Of a stretch of 43,102 bases of DNA, positions 17,267-26,185 are shown one piece after another. This stretch comes from Granulosicoccus sp. (lineage in GTDB: Bacteria; Pseudomonadota; Gammaproteobacteria; Granulosicoccales; Granulosicoccaceae). The stretch covers positions 1 through 43,102 of the forward strand of contig JALZVU010000066.1 in NCBI GenBank assembly GCA_023301795.1, given 5' to 3'. The translations under genes and the position numbers were made by a program. The notes under the pieces are model-generated. The model was not told the DNA's origin and made no database searches. It saw only the letters and a list, made by a program, of their open reading frames with translations. Every line of letters begins with the position of its first letter. The stretch's first letter is position 1.

Positions 17267-18313
17267 ATGCAGAACATGATAGATGTACGCAGTGACACCG
17301 TCACCCGGCCTGATCAAAAAATGCGGCAAAGCATGATGGATGCGCCGGTAGGCGATGATGTCTACGGTGATGATCCCAGTGTTAACGCGTTACAGGAATA
17401 CGCTGCAAAGCTGCTCGGTCATGAAGCTGCTTTGTTTATGCCTACGGGCACCCAGTCGAATCTGGTGGCGTTGCTAACCCATTGCCAACGTGGTGATGAG
17501 TACATTGTGGGCGCTGATGCGCACACCTATAAATACGAAGGGGGTGGTGCCGCGGCGTTAGGCGGTATACAGCCCCAAACCTTAGCCTTTGACGATGATG
17601 GCGGGCTGGATTTAGCGACAGTTGCTACGTTGATAAAAGAGCGTGATGTGCACTTTGCCAGAACACGATTGCTGTGCCTGGAAAATTCTCAGCATGGCCG
17701 GGTGCAATCGTTACAGAGTATGCAAAAGGCGCAGGTATTTGCCAAAGAGCACGGATTGTTATTACATCTTGACGGCGCCCGGATGGCCAACGCGGCCGTG
17801 TATCTGGGTGTGAGTCTAGAGGACATTGGGCAGTGTTTTGACTCTGTGTCATTGTGTCTGTCAAAGGGGTTGGGTGCGCCGATTGGGTCGCTATTAATGG
17901 GGAGTCGAGAATTTATCGATGAAGCCACCCGTTGGCGAAAAGTGACCGGAGGTGGTATGCGCCAGGCTGGTATTCTTGCAGCTGCTGGTATGTTGGCATT
18001 GACTGACGGATTTGAGCGTTTGCATATTGATCATGAAAACGCTGCAATGCTTGCAAAAGCGCTTGATGATGTACCAGACACCTGCGTTCGATCGGGTTGG
18101 ACTCAAACCAATATGGTCTGGCTTGATCTTGAGCATGATGTGGGGTGTGAGTTATCAGAGCATGCGCTTAAACAGGGTATTTTGCTTTCAGCACGTGGCA
18201 AGAGTTGCCGGATTGTCTTGCATAAAGATGTATCAAGTGATGATGTTGAAAAACTGTCAACGTTCATTCATGCATACTTCAGTAGTGAAGAGTACCTTGC
18301 GCACGTTGCCTGA
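17267..18313 (+). CDS. ltaE: Low-specificity L-threonine aldolase
   Basis: A 348-residue PLP enzyme that cleaves L-threonine and allo-threonine to glycine and acetaldehyde. The N-terminus (MIDVRSDTVTRP) and PVGDDVYGDDPSVNALQ are classic for the family. The PLP lysine is K200 in the motif S-L-C-L-S-K-G-L-G-A-P, and the cofactor aspartate lies in HLDGARMANAA (167-177). Length is normal. GAGGATAACGAC gives a good ribosome binding site before the ATG at 17267. It follows the pyrophosphokinase by 47 bases and probably shares a transcript; ThrA-type glycine production has no clear link to thiamine. Confidence 0.94.
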   Translation: MQNMIDVRSDTVTRPDQKMRQSMMDAPVGDDVYGDDPSVNALQEYAAKLLGHEAALFMPTGTQSNLVALLTHCQRGDEYIVGADAHTYKYEGGGAAALGGIQPQTLAFDDDGGLDLATVATLIKERDVHFARTRLLCLENSQHGRVQSLQSMQKAQVFAKEHGLLLHLDGARMANAAVYLGVSLEDIGQCFDSVSLCLSKGLGAPIGSLLMGSREFIDEATRWRKVTGGGMRQAGILAAAGMLALTDGFERLHIDHENAAMLAKALDDVPDTCVRSGWTQTNMVWLDLEHDVGCELSEHALKQGILLSARGKSCRIVLHKDVSSDDVEKLSTFIHAYFSSEEYLAHVA

Positions 18314-18361
18314 ATTGTTTGATCAGGCTAGCCAGGTTCAACCATCATTTCATCAGACGTA

Positions 18362-18796
18362 ATGCTCATGACAACACTAAGACCTTTCCACCTTGCGTTT
18401 CCCGTCCACGATCTTGAGTCTGCCCGCACGTTTTATGGAACCGTGCTTGCGTGTCCTCAAGGACGAGAAGCAGATCATTGGATTGACTACAGCTTGTACG
18501 GTCACCAGATCGTGGCTCATCTGGATGAGTCGTGTACCGAGCGGGTTGGCATTGAAAACGCCGTGGACGGGGATGCTGTGCCGGTACCTCATTTTGGGGT
18601 TGTTCTGACGCTGGATCAATTTGCCGAGCTGCAAAGTCGACTTGAAGCCAGTGAAGCCACGCGGTGGGTTATCAAGCCGCGAGTACGTTTTGCGGGCGAG
18701 GTGGGTGAGCAACGGACTATGTTCCTGTTGGACCCTTCTGGAAATGCACTGGAATTCAAGGCGTTTGCAGATGACAGTCAGTTGTTTGCTACCTGA
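18362..18796 (+). CDS. VOC-superfamily (glyoxalase-like) protein
   Basis: A 144-residue protein built of two beta-alpha-beta-beta-beta units. It starts PFHLAFPVHDLESARTFYGTVL and ends DPSGNALEFKAF, the usual first and last metal-ligand positions of the vicinal oxygen chelate fold (His and Glu). The start could be 18362 or the second ATG at 18368. The activity of such singletons ranges from lyase to dioxygenase or antibiotic binding and cannot be told here. Its last 19 bases overlap the end of thiQ on the other strand. Confidence 0.83.
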   Translation: MLMTTLRPFHLAFPVHDLESARTFYGTVLACPQGREADHWIDYSLYGHQIVAHLDESCTERVGIENAVDGDAVPVPHFGVVLTLDQFAELQSRLEASEATRWVIKPRVRFAGEVGEQRTMFLLDPSGNALEFKAFADDSQLFAT

Positions 18797-19434
18797 TCGG
18801 AGCGTATAACGACCTGGTTGTGTTGCATGTCCAGGACAGTGGCTTCCAGAGCTTGAGCATCATCGGCGTCGTGGGTGATCATGATGACGCACGGTTTATG
18901 ATCGGTTATAAGCTGGCATAGCAGATCGATCATCTCTTTTCGTGTCGTGGCATCAAGAGCGCTGAACGGTTCGTCCAGCAGTAATATGGGCATTTTTCTT
19001 ACCATGCATCGCGCCAAGGCCACTCTTTGCTGTTCGCCGCCAGACAGTTGTCCGGGTCTTTTGTTTGCGTAGCCTGCAAGCCCCACGTCGCTTATCACGG
19101 CATCTATTCGTTCGTGGTCGTCAGCTGAAAGCTGGAGCTTGGGAGATATGCCCAGCGCGATGTTTTTTTGCACACTCAGATGATTAAACAGATTGTTCTG
19201 TTGGAATAGCGTGGTGACTGGGCGCTCTGCAGGTTGTAGTGGCAGCACAGATTGTCCATTCCACTTTATGTCCCCCTTGTCGGGTTGGAGGAAGCCGCCA
19301 ACAAGATTGAGCAAGGTGCTCTTGCCAGAACCGCTTCTACCCAGCAATGCGTGAACACCATGAGTTTGTAGTGTTATGTCAAAAATCCAGTTTCTATCAC
19401 CGAGAGTCAAGCTTGCATTAGTGAGTTGTAGCAT
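18778..19434 (-). CDS. thiQ: Thiamine ABC transporter ATPase ThiQ
   Basis: A 218-residue ATPase that powers thiamine/TPP uptake with ThiP and ThiB. Walker A is GRSGSGKST, the signature is LSGGEQQRVALARC, Walker B is ILLLDEPFSALD and the switch histidine is in MITHDADDA. I take the ATG at 19434 (MLQLTNASL), because the upstream extension needs a TTG. The start overlaps the thiP stop by 17 bases. The short length (no C-terminal regulatory domain) is typical of ThiQ. Its 3' end overlaps the convergent VOC gene. Confidence 0.92.
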   Translation of the reverse strand: MLQLTNASLTLGDRNWIFDITLQTHGVHALLGRSGSGKSTLLNLVGGFLQPDKGDIKWNGQSVLPLQPAERPVTTLFQQNNLFNHLSVQKNIALGISPKLQLSADDHERIDAVISDVGLAGYANKRPGQLSGGEQQRVALARCMVRKMPILLLDEPFSALDATTRKEMIDLLCQLITDHKPCVIMITHDADDAQALEATVLDMQHNQVVIRSDQVANN

Positions 19435-21103
19435 TATGCCGTCCGCCAAGTAGTCTTTGAAGCGCAAGGAAAAGTGCCAGGCACAGTAACAGTAGGAGGC
19501 CGGCGGTTACTGCCGCCTCATCAAGGCGATAGCTGCCCATTCGCTGGAATAATAATAGAGGCAAGGTTGTTACTTGCTCAGAACCGAACAGGGCAATAGC
19601 GCTGAGATCCCCAGCTGATAGCGTGGCTGACAATGCAAAGGCTAGTGCCAGAGGTTTTCGTAATTGTGGCCAGTCAATATTGTGCCAACGTGACAGCCCC
19701 TGAATACCTAATGATTGTAATAAGCGATCATGTTGCTCCGCTGCCCTCATTACCGGCGCGTCCAGTATGCGCACAACAAAAGGTAATGCCATAAGGCTAT
19801 TGATAACGATAACCAGCAGGAGTGCCAGTGCAAATACGTCGGCAAACGGGCGTAGTAGCAGGAACAATCCAGTGCCTAGTACAACAGGTGGAAGTATCAA
19901 TATCATGTTGCCGGCAAGCTGCAACCATTGCCCACCTTGCTCATAGCCCAGTCGAACGCGCAGATGTCTGGCGCTGAGTAGAATGCCAAGTGCAAGCGCA
20001 ACCGCTATCATGGCCGAGGAAATTGCTGCAATGCAGGTATTGGCTATCGCCAGCAAGGTGGTGGGGTCGGTGATCACCGATAAGGTGCTGCCGTTAAAGC
20101 TTGATAATATCAAGGCCAAAAGAGGGGCGATGACAAAGCCGCTTGCAATGACAATGACAACGATATTGCAGAATCGAGTAGCTGGGTTGCTCCAGAGGCC
20201 TGTTGTTGGGTTTTGTTGCGCCTGCCCTTTCCCTTGCTCTTGTTCCCGTTTGATGCCTGCAATACCCTGAAATCCGATATCGGTGTCAGCCTTGAACAAG
20301 GTTGACAGTAAGGTCAGCGCTAAGCAGATGCCAAGCTGAATGCAAGCAAGTGCGACAGCTAACGATAAGTCAAAATCGAACCGTAGCGCCTGGTAGATTG
20401 CCACCTCTATGGTTGTTGCCCGGGGGCCACCACCCAAGGTCATGACAATGGCAAAGCTTGTAAAGCAAAGTGTAAAAACAAGCAGTGCAATGCCGGGTAA
20501 CTGGCCTCTCAACGTTGGCCACTCTATATTTCGCCAAACCGATAAGGGCCCCATGCCCAGTTGCCTTGCCAGCCTCCAGTTTGTGTCAGGTACAGACTCC
20601 AGAGACATCAGGATGACTCTCACAGCCAGTGGCATGTTGAAAAAAACATGCGCGATAAGAATGCCGGGTAAACCGTAGAACGCCAGTGGGTCTTGTCCAA
20701 TGAGATCACGCAAGGTGCTTAGCCAGCCGGTGCGTCCGTAGACAGCAACAATTCCGTAGATGGCCACTAGCGTTGGTATCACCAGGGATAAGCTGAATAA
20801 TGTGATGATGAAGGTGCGCCCGCGAAAGTGTCCGACGTGGGCGATAGCCAATGCCACTGGTACTGCAAGCCCTAGCGACAAGACAGTGGACAAGGTAGCC
20901 TGGTAGAAGCTGAAACGTACTATGCGTTGCGTGTATGTGTCAGAAAAAATCGTGACCCAAGCGATGGTGCCAGCCTCGGCCAACATGCTGGCCAATGGCG
21001 CGAGCGTTAACGCGCCGATGATGGTCAGCGCGATAACACCCCCCGACCACCATGGCCAGCTTGTGGCTTGCGCTTTGGCGTGGTGGGGGCGGGGCCGGTT
21101 CAT
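19418..21103 (-). CDS. thiP: Thiamine ABC transporter permease ThiP
   Basis: A 561-residue inner-membrane protein made of two fused permease halves, about 12 helices. Each half carries an EAA-type loop that contacts ThiQ (near RLARQLGMGPLSVWRNIEWP and LLQSLGIQGLSRWHNIDWP). I place the start at the ATG at 21103, where it overlaps the thiB stop as ATGA. An in-frame ATG at 21139 would add 12 residues. The domain order and fused form match ThiP/iron-type permeases, and the flanking thiB and thiQ fix the substrate. Confidence 0.9.
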   Translation of the reverse strand: MNRPRPHHAKAQATSWPWWSGGVIALTIIGALTLAPLASMLAEAGTIAWVTIFSDTYTQRIVRFSFYQATLSTVLSLGLAVPVALAIAHVGHFRGRTFIITLFSLSLVIPTLVAIYGIVAVYGRTGWLSTLRDLIGQDPLAFYGLPGILIAHVFFNMPLAVRVILMSLESVPDTNWRLARQLGMGPLSVWRNIEWPTLRGQLPGIALLVFTLCFTSFAIVMTLGGGPRATTIEVAIYQALRFDFDLSLAVALACIQLGICLALTLLSTLFKADTDIGFQGIAGIKREQEQGKGQAQQNPTTGLWSNPATRFCNIVVIVIASGFVIAPLLALILSSFNGSTLSVITDPTTLLAIANTCIAAISSAMIAVALALGILLSARHLRVRLGYEQGGQWLQLAGNMILILPPVVLGTGLFLLLRPFADVFALALLLVIVINSLMALPFVVRILDAPVMRAAEQHDRLLQSLGIQGLSRWHNIDWPQLRKPLALAFALSATLSAGDLSAIALFGSEQVTTLPLLLFQRMGSYRLDEAAVTAGLLLLLCLALFLALQRLLGGRHNATTH

Positions 21104-22173
21104 CTGGCTGACGATGACTCCAGCCATTCGTTGACCCATTCGCTTCGATTGTCTCTGACCTCGTCCGAGGGGATGAGTAGTGTGCGCGTTGGCTCAATCA
21201 GTTTTGAGAAAGATTCTGGCAGAGCATCTTCCAGATCGATGACGGGATACATGACATTGCCCAACGGTATGCTGGCCTGAGCGTCTGAGCTAGTCAGATA
21301 TTCAAGGAACTCCCGTGCCAGTTCCTTGTTGGGTGAACGTTCCAGTATCGCTGCAACTTCAACTTGAAGGTAATGTCCCTCGTCAAAAGCGGCTGCCTGA
21401 TAACGATCGGTCTTGTCGATCTCCATATGGTAGCCCGGGGAGGTGCTATAGCTGAGGACCATCGGTGCTTCACCATTGAGGAACAACGAAAAGTACGCCT
21501 CGCTCCAGCCTTTGGTTACGGTGAGGATGCGCGGTTGCAGAGCTTCCCATTTGGCCGCAGCTTCATCGCCGTACACAGATTTCATCCACAGTAAGAGGCC
21601 AAGCCCCGGAGTACTGGTGCGAGGATCCTGAATGATGATTTTTACATCATCCGGCGCGTTGATTAGCGCCTCAAAACTGGTCGGTGGGGAAGCCAAGGCT
21701 TCGGTGTCGTAGACGAAGGCAAAATAGCCATAATCGAAGGGTACAAACGTCTGTGAACTCCACTCGATAGGCAGTTGCAAATTGTCAGTGTCAATGCCAG
21801 AAGGTGCGAGTAAACCGGTATCTTCGGCGATGGACATCAGGTTGGTGTCCAGTCCCAGAACAACATCGGCGCGGGTATTGTCGCCCTCGAGCTGCACTCG
21901 GTTGAGAATGCCAGCCGAGCTATCTAGAGCCACAAAGTTGATGGTGCAATCAGAACATTGCGCCTCGAATCCTGTCTTGATGGCAGGGCCTGGTCCCCAC
22001 TCGGCCGTAAAGGACTCGTAGGTGTAGACAGTGAGTTCTCTATCCTGCGCTACAACACTGCTGGTAAAAATTATCGAGCCGGCGCACAGCAGCACTGCGA
22101 GTAGCTGGCGAGGTCGGATTGAAGTGGCTGCGGTAAGTGGCGAGCGCACTATGCGAAACAGGGTCATGGTCAT
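21100..22173 (-). CDS. thiB: Thiamine-binding periplasmic protein ThiB
   Basis: A 357-residue receptor. The signal peptide lies within residues 1-43 (cleavage near V-V-A-Q), and the start L-T-V-Y-T-Y-E-S-F is typical of ThiB. Other family marks are VVLGLDTNL, VPFDYGYFAFVYD, DPRTSTPGLGLLLWM and LSYSTSPGYH, which line the thiamine pocket. A second ATG at 22167 is an alternative start. The TPP riboswitch ends about 42 bases upstream, so ligand binding probably blocks translation initiation or elongation of the whole thiBPQ operon. Confidence 0.94.
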   Translation of the reverse strand: MTMTLFRIVRSPLTAATSIRPRQLLAVLLCAGSIIFTSSVVAQDRELTVYTYESFTAEWGPGPAIKTGFEAQCSDCTINFVALDSSAGILNRVQLEGDNTRADVVLGLDTNLMSIAEDTGLLAPSGIDTDNLQLPIEWSSQTFVPFDYGYFAFVYDTEALASPPTSFEALINAPDDVKIIIQDPRTSTPGLGLLLWMKSVYGDEAAAKWEALQPRILTVTKGWSEAYFSLFLNGEAPMVLSYSTSPGYHMEIDKTDRYQAAAFDEGHYLQVEVAAILERSPNKELAREFLEYLTSSDAQASIPLGNVMYPVIDLEDALPESFSKLIEPTRTLLIPSDEVRDNRSEWVNEWLESSSAR

Positions 22174-22214
22174 CGTTGCCGGTTAGCGTGTGAATGATGA
22201 CCTGACGGTGTGTA

Positions 22215-22310
22215 ACTCAATCCCTACGCCGGTACTAACCGGTTCAGGTTCTACGGGTTGTCCCGACATCAGATGTGTCGGACTCTCAGCGCTTAAGCAC
22301 CCCGTTGAGT
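22215..22310 (-). promoter_or_regulatory. TPP riboswitch (THI element)
   Basis: Read on the minus strand, ACTCAA (22310-22305) opens the element and TTGAGT (22220-22215) closes it as the P1 stem. Between them are GGGGTGC, the invariant CTGAGA, a variable hairpin with GTCCGACA...TGTCGGGAC, then ACCCGTAGAACCTGAACC, GGTTAGTACCGG and the conserved GCGTAGGGA. These are the standard TPP aptamer blocks in order. It sits directly before thiB, so it should turn the operon off when thiamine diphosphate is plentiful. Confidence 0.96.
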
Positions 22311-22394
22311 CATCATGCTGGTATGGCGTATTACGCCTTGACTGGAGTTTGGGGGTTTGCGCCAATCGATGCAAGGTGCGGCTCACTATTGCGC

Positions 22395-23273
22395 TTAATA
22401 GCGCCGTCGTGTTCCGTCGGGAAGTGTGTTGAAGCGTTTGTAATCCCATAAGTACTGAGCAGGGCACAGCTTTACACACCGCTCCACGTCACCGTTGACC
22501 GCAGTAGCCGCCACCACAGGATCGTCGTCAGTGATGGCAGGGTCGGCTGCCAGATAGTTGATACGCCAACCTTGTGCGTCAGGTAGGCGCTCGCTAACGA
22601 TATAGATGACATGTGCGCCACTTCTGGCAGCCAGACGCGGTAACAGCGTCATGGTCAGAGCCGGTTGGTTGAAAAAAGGGGCAAATACGCCGTTGTCTGT
22701 GTCGGGTTCCTGATCAGGCAGAATTCCCATCATGCCGCCCTTTTTCAGAATTTTTAAGCCTTCTCTTATTCCACCTGCATCCAGCGAGGCTGGATGGCCA
22801 CCAAGATGTGCACGCCACTTCAGCAATAATGGGTCAAGCGCTGGGTTTCGAGGGCTGCGGTAAAAGTAGGTAAAGCGTGCAAGAGTGGATAGCGGTAACG
22901 CGCATAGCTCCCAGTTGCCGATGTGAGGAGAGACCACGATGACGCCTTTGGGTGAATTCACAGCATCCCTGAGAAGCTGTTCACCGCGCGTTTCACGGAT
23001 CAGCTGCTGTGTCTGGCTGGCGGGTCTGTTCCAGATCCAGGCACATTCGAGCAGTTGTCGGCCCGTATGTTTCATGCTCTGGTAGCTGAGCGTGGCCTGC
23101 TCATTGGCAGGCATGTCAGGAAAGCAGTGAGCGATGTTGAATTCGGTGATGCGGCGCGCGCGGCTATTGCCAAGCCATGCTGCGCGCCCAACCAGTGCAC
23201 CGAGTTTCTGATTAAGAGGCAACGGTAGCAGGCTGAGGATTTTGCTGGCGAAGCTGATTGTTGCTGCGTTCAT
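22395..23273 (-). CDS. LpxL/HtrB-family lipid A acyltransferase
   Basis: A 292-residue inner-membrane-associated acyltransferase of late lipid A biosynthesis (acyl-ACP to Kdo2-lipid A precursor). The catalytic HX4E motif is HIGNWE (H117, E122). GILPDQEP near residue 198 and F-A-P-F-F-N follow the family pattern. The usual N-terminal membrane anchor is weak here but present at about 1-35. Length is a little short of 300-320. Whether it transfers laurate, myristate or another chain cannot be told. It lies upstream of the TPP riboswitch on the same strand. Confidence 0.9.
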   Translation of the reverse strand: MNAATISFASKILSLLPLPLNQKLGALVGRAAWLGNSRARRITEFNIAHCFPDMPANEQATLSYQSMKHTGRQLLECAWIWNRPASQTQQLIRETRGEQLLRDAVNSPKGVIVVSPHIGNWELCALPLSTLARFTYFYRSPRNPALDPLLLKWRAHLGGHPASLDAGGIREGLKILKKGGMMGILPDQEPDTDNGVFAPFFNQPALTMTLLPRLAARSGAHVIYIVSERLPDAQGWRINYLAADPAITDDDPVVAATAVNGDVERCVKLCPAQYLWDYKRFNTLPDGTRRRY

Positions 23274-23469
23274 GCGGCAAACGTATACCGCAATTTTATC
23301 GATCTGTCAGAGTTAGTCATTGATTGGATGACGAGAGCTGGTTGGTATTGCATTCTTTTGTCCATCGTTCAGGATAGAATTCGGGCGCGCAGGGTAGGAG
23401 GCTCACTCGGACAGCCTTCAATTCGTGCTGCGCATCCTGTTCCGTTATACAACGCTGGAGTCCTTACCT

Positions 23470-23901
23470 ATGAGTGATAGTTCCGAGCATTTTTCATTGA
23501 TCGGCCCAACGGATGCCTGGGCGATGGCGCAGGCTAACCCTGGCGTGACGATGATTGATGTGCGATCAGATATGGAATTCCTGATGATCGGACATCCAAA
23601 GGGTGCAGTGAATGTTGCCTGGATAGACGCACCCAACTGGGTTGTAGATGAAGGTTTTGTGGCCAATGTGCGCAAGGCGCTGCTGGGCCGAGTGGCTAAT
23701 CGTGACAGGTCTTCGCCCCCACTTCTGCTGATATGCAGGAGTGGCAATCGTTCTACCGAGGCTGCTGTAGCGCTCTCGCAGGCGGGCATCACTGACATTT
23801 ACGTTATTGACGGTGGATTTGAAGGGCCGCTTGATAACGAACATCACCGCAACAGTGTGTCTGGATGGCGATTTGAAGGATTGCCCTGGGAGCAGTGCTG
23901 A
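23470..23901 (+). CDS. Rhodanese-like sulfurtransferase
   Basis: A 143-residue single-domain rhodanese. MIDVRSDMEFLMIGHPKGAVNV matches the CH2A region, and the active-site loop is CRSGNRS with the persulfide cysteine C89. The ATG at 23470 has GGAG 10 bases upstream; the frame extends 15 codons further, but without a good ribosome site. A six-residue loop from an R-S-G-N type is common in thiosulfate sulfurtransferases (GlpE/PspE-like). The sulfur acceptor is unknown. It is divergent from the acyltransferase. Confidence 0.9.
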   Translation: MSDSSEHFSLIGPTDAWAMAQANPGVTMIDVRSDMEFLMIGHPKGAVNVAWIDAPNWVVDEGFVANVRKALLGRVANRDRSSPPLLLICRSGNRSTEAAVALSQAGITDIYVIDGGFEGPLDNEHHRNSVSGWRFEGLPWEQC

Positions 23902-24284
23902 ATACCTGCCTGCCTATCCAATGCCACGCTACTAGGGGGTAATAGCAGGCACTGAACAGGCAGATCCATCAGGCAATTGACGCGACATCCTGTTACGCCA
24001 AACTACCCAGGCTTCTTGCCCAGGCTGAACCATCCTGGTTCCTCAGGTTGACGTGGTTATCAAACAAGCTGCTCCTCCCGAGCGGGACATCCTTGTGCGG
24101 CTGTATCGATCCGTGAAACTTCCTTGTGCTGGTAACCCTAACCACGAGAAGATTATGTCGTCCCCACGTTACATTAGATATAGGAAAGCCCCCATATTTG
24201 GGTCAGAAAATACCGAAATTCTTGTAGGAATTTTCCTACTCTCGTGCGTGCCGCCCCTAGGGTGGCGAGGAGTGTCAATAGGCA
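23902..24284. other. Hairpin-rich non-coding stretch upstream of dtd
   Basis: This 383-base gap has no convincing gene; the 92-codon frame at 24053-24331 has no recognisable content and runs into dtd. It contains related CAGGC-type repeats near 23945-24015 and an AACCA-tcc-TGGTT dyad near 24028. Three hairpins follow in the last 100 bases: CCCA-TATT-TGGG (24191-24202), GTAGGAA-tt-TTCCTAC (24224-24239) and GCCGCCC/GGGTGGC (about 24250-24266). It may be a leader or hold a small RNA. The sequence does not match any RNA family I can recognise. Confidence 0.45.
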
Positions 24285-24728
24285 ATGATCGCGTTAATTC
24301 AACGAGTTACGCAAGCTTCTGTCACCGTTGAGGGTGCTTTGATCGCACAAACAGGGCCCGGAATGCTGGCACTGATTGGTGTTGAGAAACCGGACACGCA
24401 AGTCAGTTCAGACAAATTGGCTAAGCGTTTGTTGGGGTATCGATTGTTTTCTGATGATCACGGCAAAATGAACCTGGATCTGTTGAGCTCGGGCGGGCAG
24501 CTTATGCTGGTGCCGCAGTTCACGCTGGTTGCTGATACGGCCAAAGGACGCCGCCCGGGCTTCTCCCGAGCAGCCAGTCCTGATCAGGCCACGCAACTGT
24601 TTGATTATCTGGCAGAGCAGCTGCAGCCGCAGGTATCGAAGTTGGGTCTTGGACGTTTTGGTGCGGATATGCAAGTAGCCTTGGTGAATGACGGCCCGGT
24701 TACATTCTGGCTACGGGCAGACCCCTGA
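24285..24728 (+). CDS. dtd: D-aminoacyl-tRNA deacylase
   Basis: A 147-residue proofreading enzyme that hydrolyses D-aminoacyl-tRNA. Signature segments are VPQFTLVADTAKGRRPGFSRAASPD near residue 76 and V-N-D-G-P-V-T-F-W near the end, with the Gly-cisPro motif that rejects L-amino acids. Length is standard. The start ATG follows GAGGAGTGTCAATAGGCA, with a ribosome site about 10 bases away. It is first in the plus-strand run and lies 109 bases before hisB. Confidence 0.95.
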   Translation: MIALIQRVTQASVTVEGALIAQTGPGMLALIGVEKPDTQVSSDKLAKRLLGYRLFSDDHGKMNLDLLSSGGQLMLVPQFTLVADTAKGRRPGFSRAASPDQATQLFDYLAEQLQPQVSKLGLGRFGADMQVALVNDGPVTFWLRADP

Positions 24729-24762
24729 AGGTGAGTGTTGGTATGTCTTGGTCCGTGGGGGT

Positions 24763-24785
24763 TATATAGCGTGGGGGGCTATATA
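24763..24785. promoter_or_regulatory. Inverted repeat upstream of hisB
   Basis: TATATAGC (24763-24770) and GCTATATA (24778-24785) are perfect 8-bp arms around GTGGGGG. The element lies 53 bases before hisB in the dtd-hisB gap. It may be an operator or a transcript hairpin. I see no histidine leader peptide or T-tract. Confidence 0.4.
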
Positions 24786-24837
24786 GGATGTATGGGACGG
24801 TGTATGCTTCGCCGCTTTGCTAAGGAGATTGTTTGCG

Positions 24838-25431
24838 GTGGCAGATCGAAAAGCGACGGTTGAACGCAAAACACTGGAAACCGCCATAAAAGTCGGGTTA
24901 GAGCTGGACGGCGAAGGCCATAGCCGATTTGACACTGGCGTGCCGTTTCTGGAGCACATGCTGGATCAGATATCGCGTCATGGCCTGTTCAACCTGGATA
25001 TTGCCTGTCAGGGTGACACGCATATAGATGACCACCACACGGTGGAAGACATCGGCATCACCTTGGGCGATTGTTTCTCTCAGGCGCTGGGTGATCGTAA
25101 AGGTATTGTTCGTTATGGGCACGCCTACGTGCCACTGGATGAATCTCTTTCGCGTGTTGTGATTGATTTTTCAGGGCGTCCCGGATTACATTTTCACGCT
25201 GATTTTAAGCGGCCTCGCGTCGGCAATTTTGATGTTGATCTGACGTCTGAATTTTTTCAAGGCTTTGCCAATCACGCTCGTGCCACGATTCATATGGATG
25301 TCATTCGCGGTGACAATGATCACCATAAAATCGAAACCCTGTTTAAGGCATTCGGGCGCGCGCTGAGAATGGCTTGTGCTATTGATGAGCGAGCTGGGAA
25401 CAGCATGCCATCGACTAAAGGTAGTTTGTAG
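24838..25431 (+). CDS. hisB: Imidazoleglycerol-phosphate dehydratase
   Basis: A 197-residue monofunctional HisB (no phosphatase domain), sixth step of histidine synthesis. Metal-binding motifs are D-D-H-H-T-V-E-D near residue 62 and D-N-D-H-H-K-I-E-T near 159. The start is the GTG at 24838, with AAGGAG 10 bases upstream; the frame could begin at a TTG at 24817, but that TTG precedes the ribosome site. The end P-S-T-K-G-S-L is normal. It opens the hisBHAFIE block. Confidence 0.95.
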   Translation: MADRKATVERKTLETAIKVGLELDGEGHSRFDTGVPFLEHMLDQISRHGLFNLDIACQGDTHIDDHHTVEDIGITLGDCFSQALGDRKGIVRYGHAYVPLDESLSRVVIDFSGRPGLHFHADFKRPRVGNFDVDLTSEFFQGFANHARATIHMDVIRGDNDHHKIETLFKAFGRALRMACAIDERAGNSMPSTKGSL

Positions 25432-25479
25432 ACATTCACCTGGCTGAACCCAGACGCTAACGGCTTTTAAAGAAACACG

Positions 25480-26124
25480 ATGCAACGAATTGCAGTCATA
25501 GATTACGGCATGGGGAACCTACACTCTGTCTCCAAGGCGATAGAGCATGTGGCGCCCGATGATGAGGTGATCGTCACCGATGACGAGGCGCTTATTCGAT
25601 CAGCTGATCGTATCGTGTGTCCGGGCCAGGGTGCTGCCGCGGATTGCATGGCGGCGATCTCGCAGCACGGCCTCACCTCCATGCTGGTTGATATTGTGGA
25701 TACGCGTCCTTTTCTGGGCATTTGCATGGGTTATCAGGTGCTGTTTGATCACAGCGAAGAGAACGGGGGTGTGGATTGCCTGGGTATTGTTGGTGGGCAG
25801 GTGAAACGCTTTGCTGCGCCATTACATACTCCAGAAGGCGAGCGTCTCAAGGTTCCGCACATGGGGTGGAGTCAAGTTAATCAGGCTGTCGAACATCCTG
25901 TGTGGCATGGAATCACCGATGCGTCACGTTTCTACTTTGCGCACAGTTATTTTTGCCAGCCATCTCAGGTGGAACATGTTTCAGGGTATTGCGACTACGG
26001 ACATAAGATCGCGGTATCGATTGCCCGGGGCAGTATCTTCGCCTGCCAGTTCCACCCCGAAAAAAGTGCTGATCACGGGCTGCAGTTATTGCAAAACTTT
26101 GTCGGGTGGGATGGAGTTCAGTAG
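25480..26124 (+). CDS. hisH: Imidazole glycerol phosphate synthase, glutaminase subunit
   Basis: A 214-residue class I glutamine amidotransferase that feeds ammonia to HisF. The nucleophile is C82 in GICMGYQ, and the His-Glu pair is in FHPEKS. The start V-I-D-Y-G-M-G-N-L is standard. The gap from hisB is 48 bases and no strong ribosome site is visible. Confidence 0.96.
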   Translation: MQRIAVIDYGMGNLHSVSKAIEHVAPDDEVIVTDDEALIRSADRIVCPGQGAAADCMAAISQHGLTSMLVDIVDTRPFLGICMGYQVLFDHSEENGGVDCLGIVGGQVKRFAAPLHTPEGERLKVPHMGWSQVNQAVEHPVWHGITDASRFYFAHSYFCQPSQVEHVSGYCDYGHKIAVSIARGSIFACQFHPEKSADHGLQLLQNFVGWDGVQ

Positions 26125-26185
26125 ATTCTCAAAGTCCAGAACTGCTTATATTATTTAACAAAACATACAGACCGAAAATTTCTCC

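Noticed and set aside
23902-24284. Searched for RNase P, SRP, 6S or tmRNA in the non-coding gap
   Set aside because: None of the conserved blocks of these RNAs is visible on either strand.
24053-24331. 92-codon plus-strand frame before dtd
   Set aside because: No signal, domain or ribosome site, and it runs into dtd in another frame.
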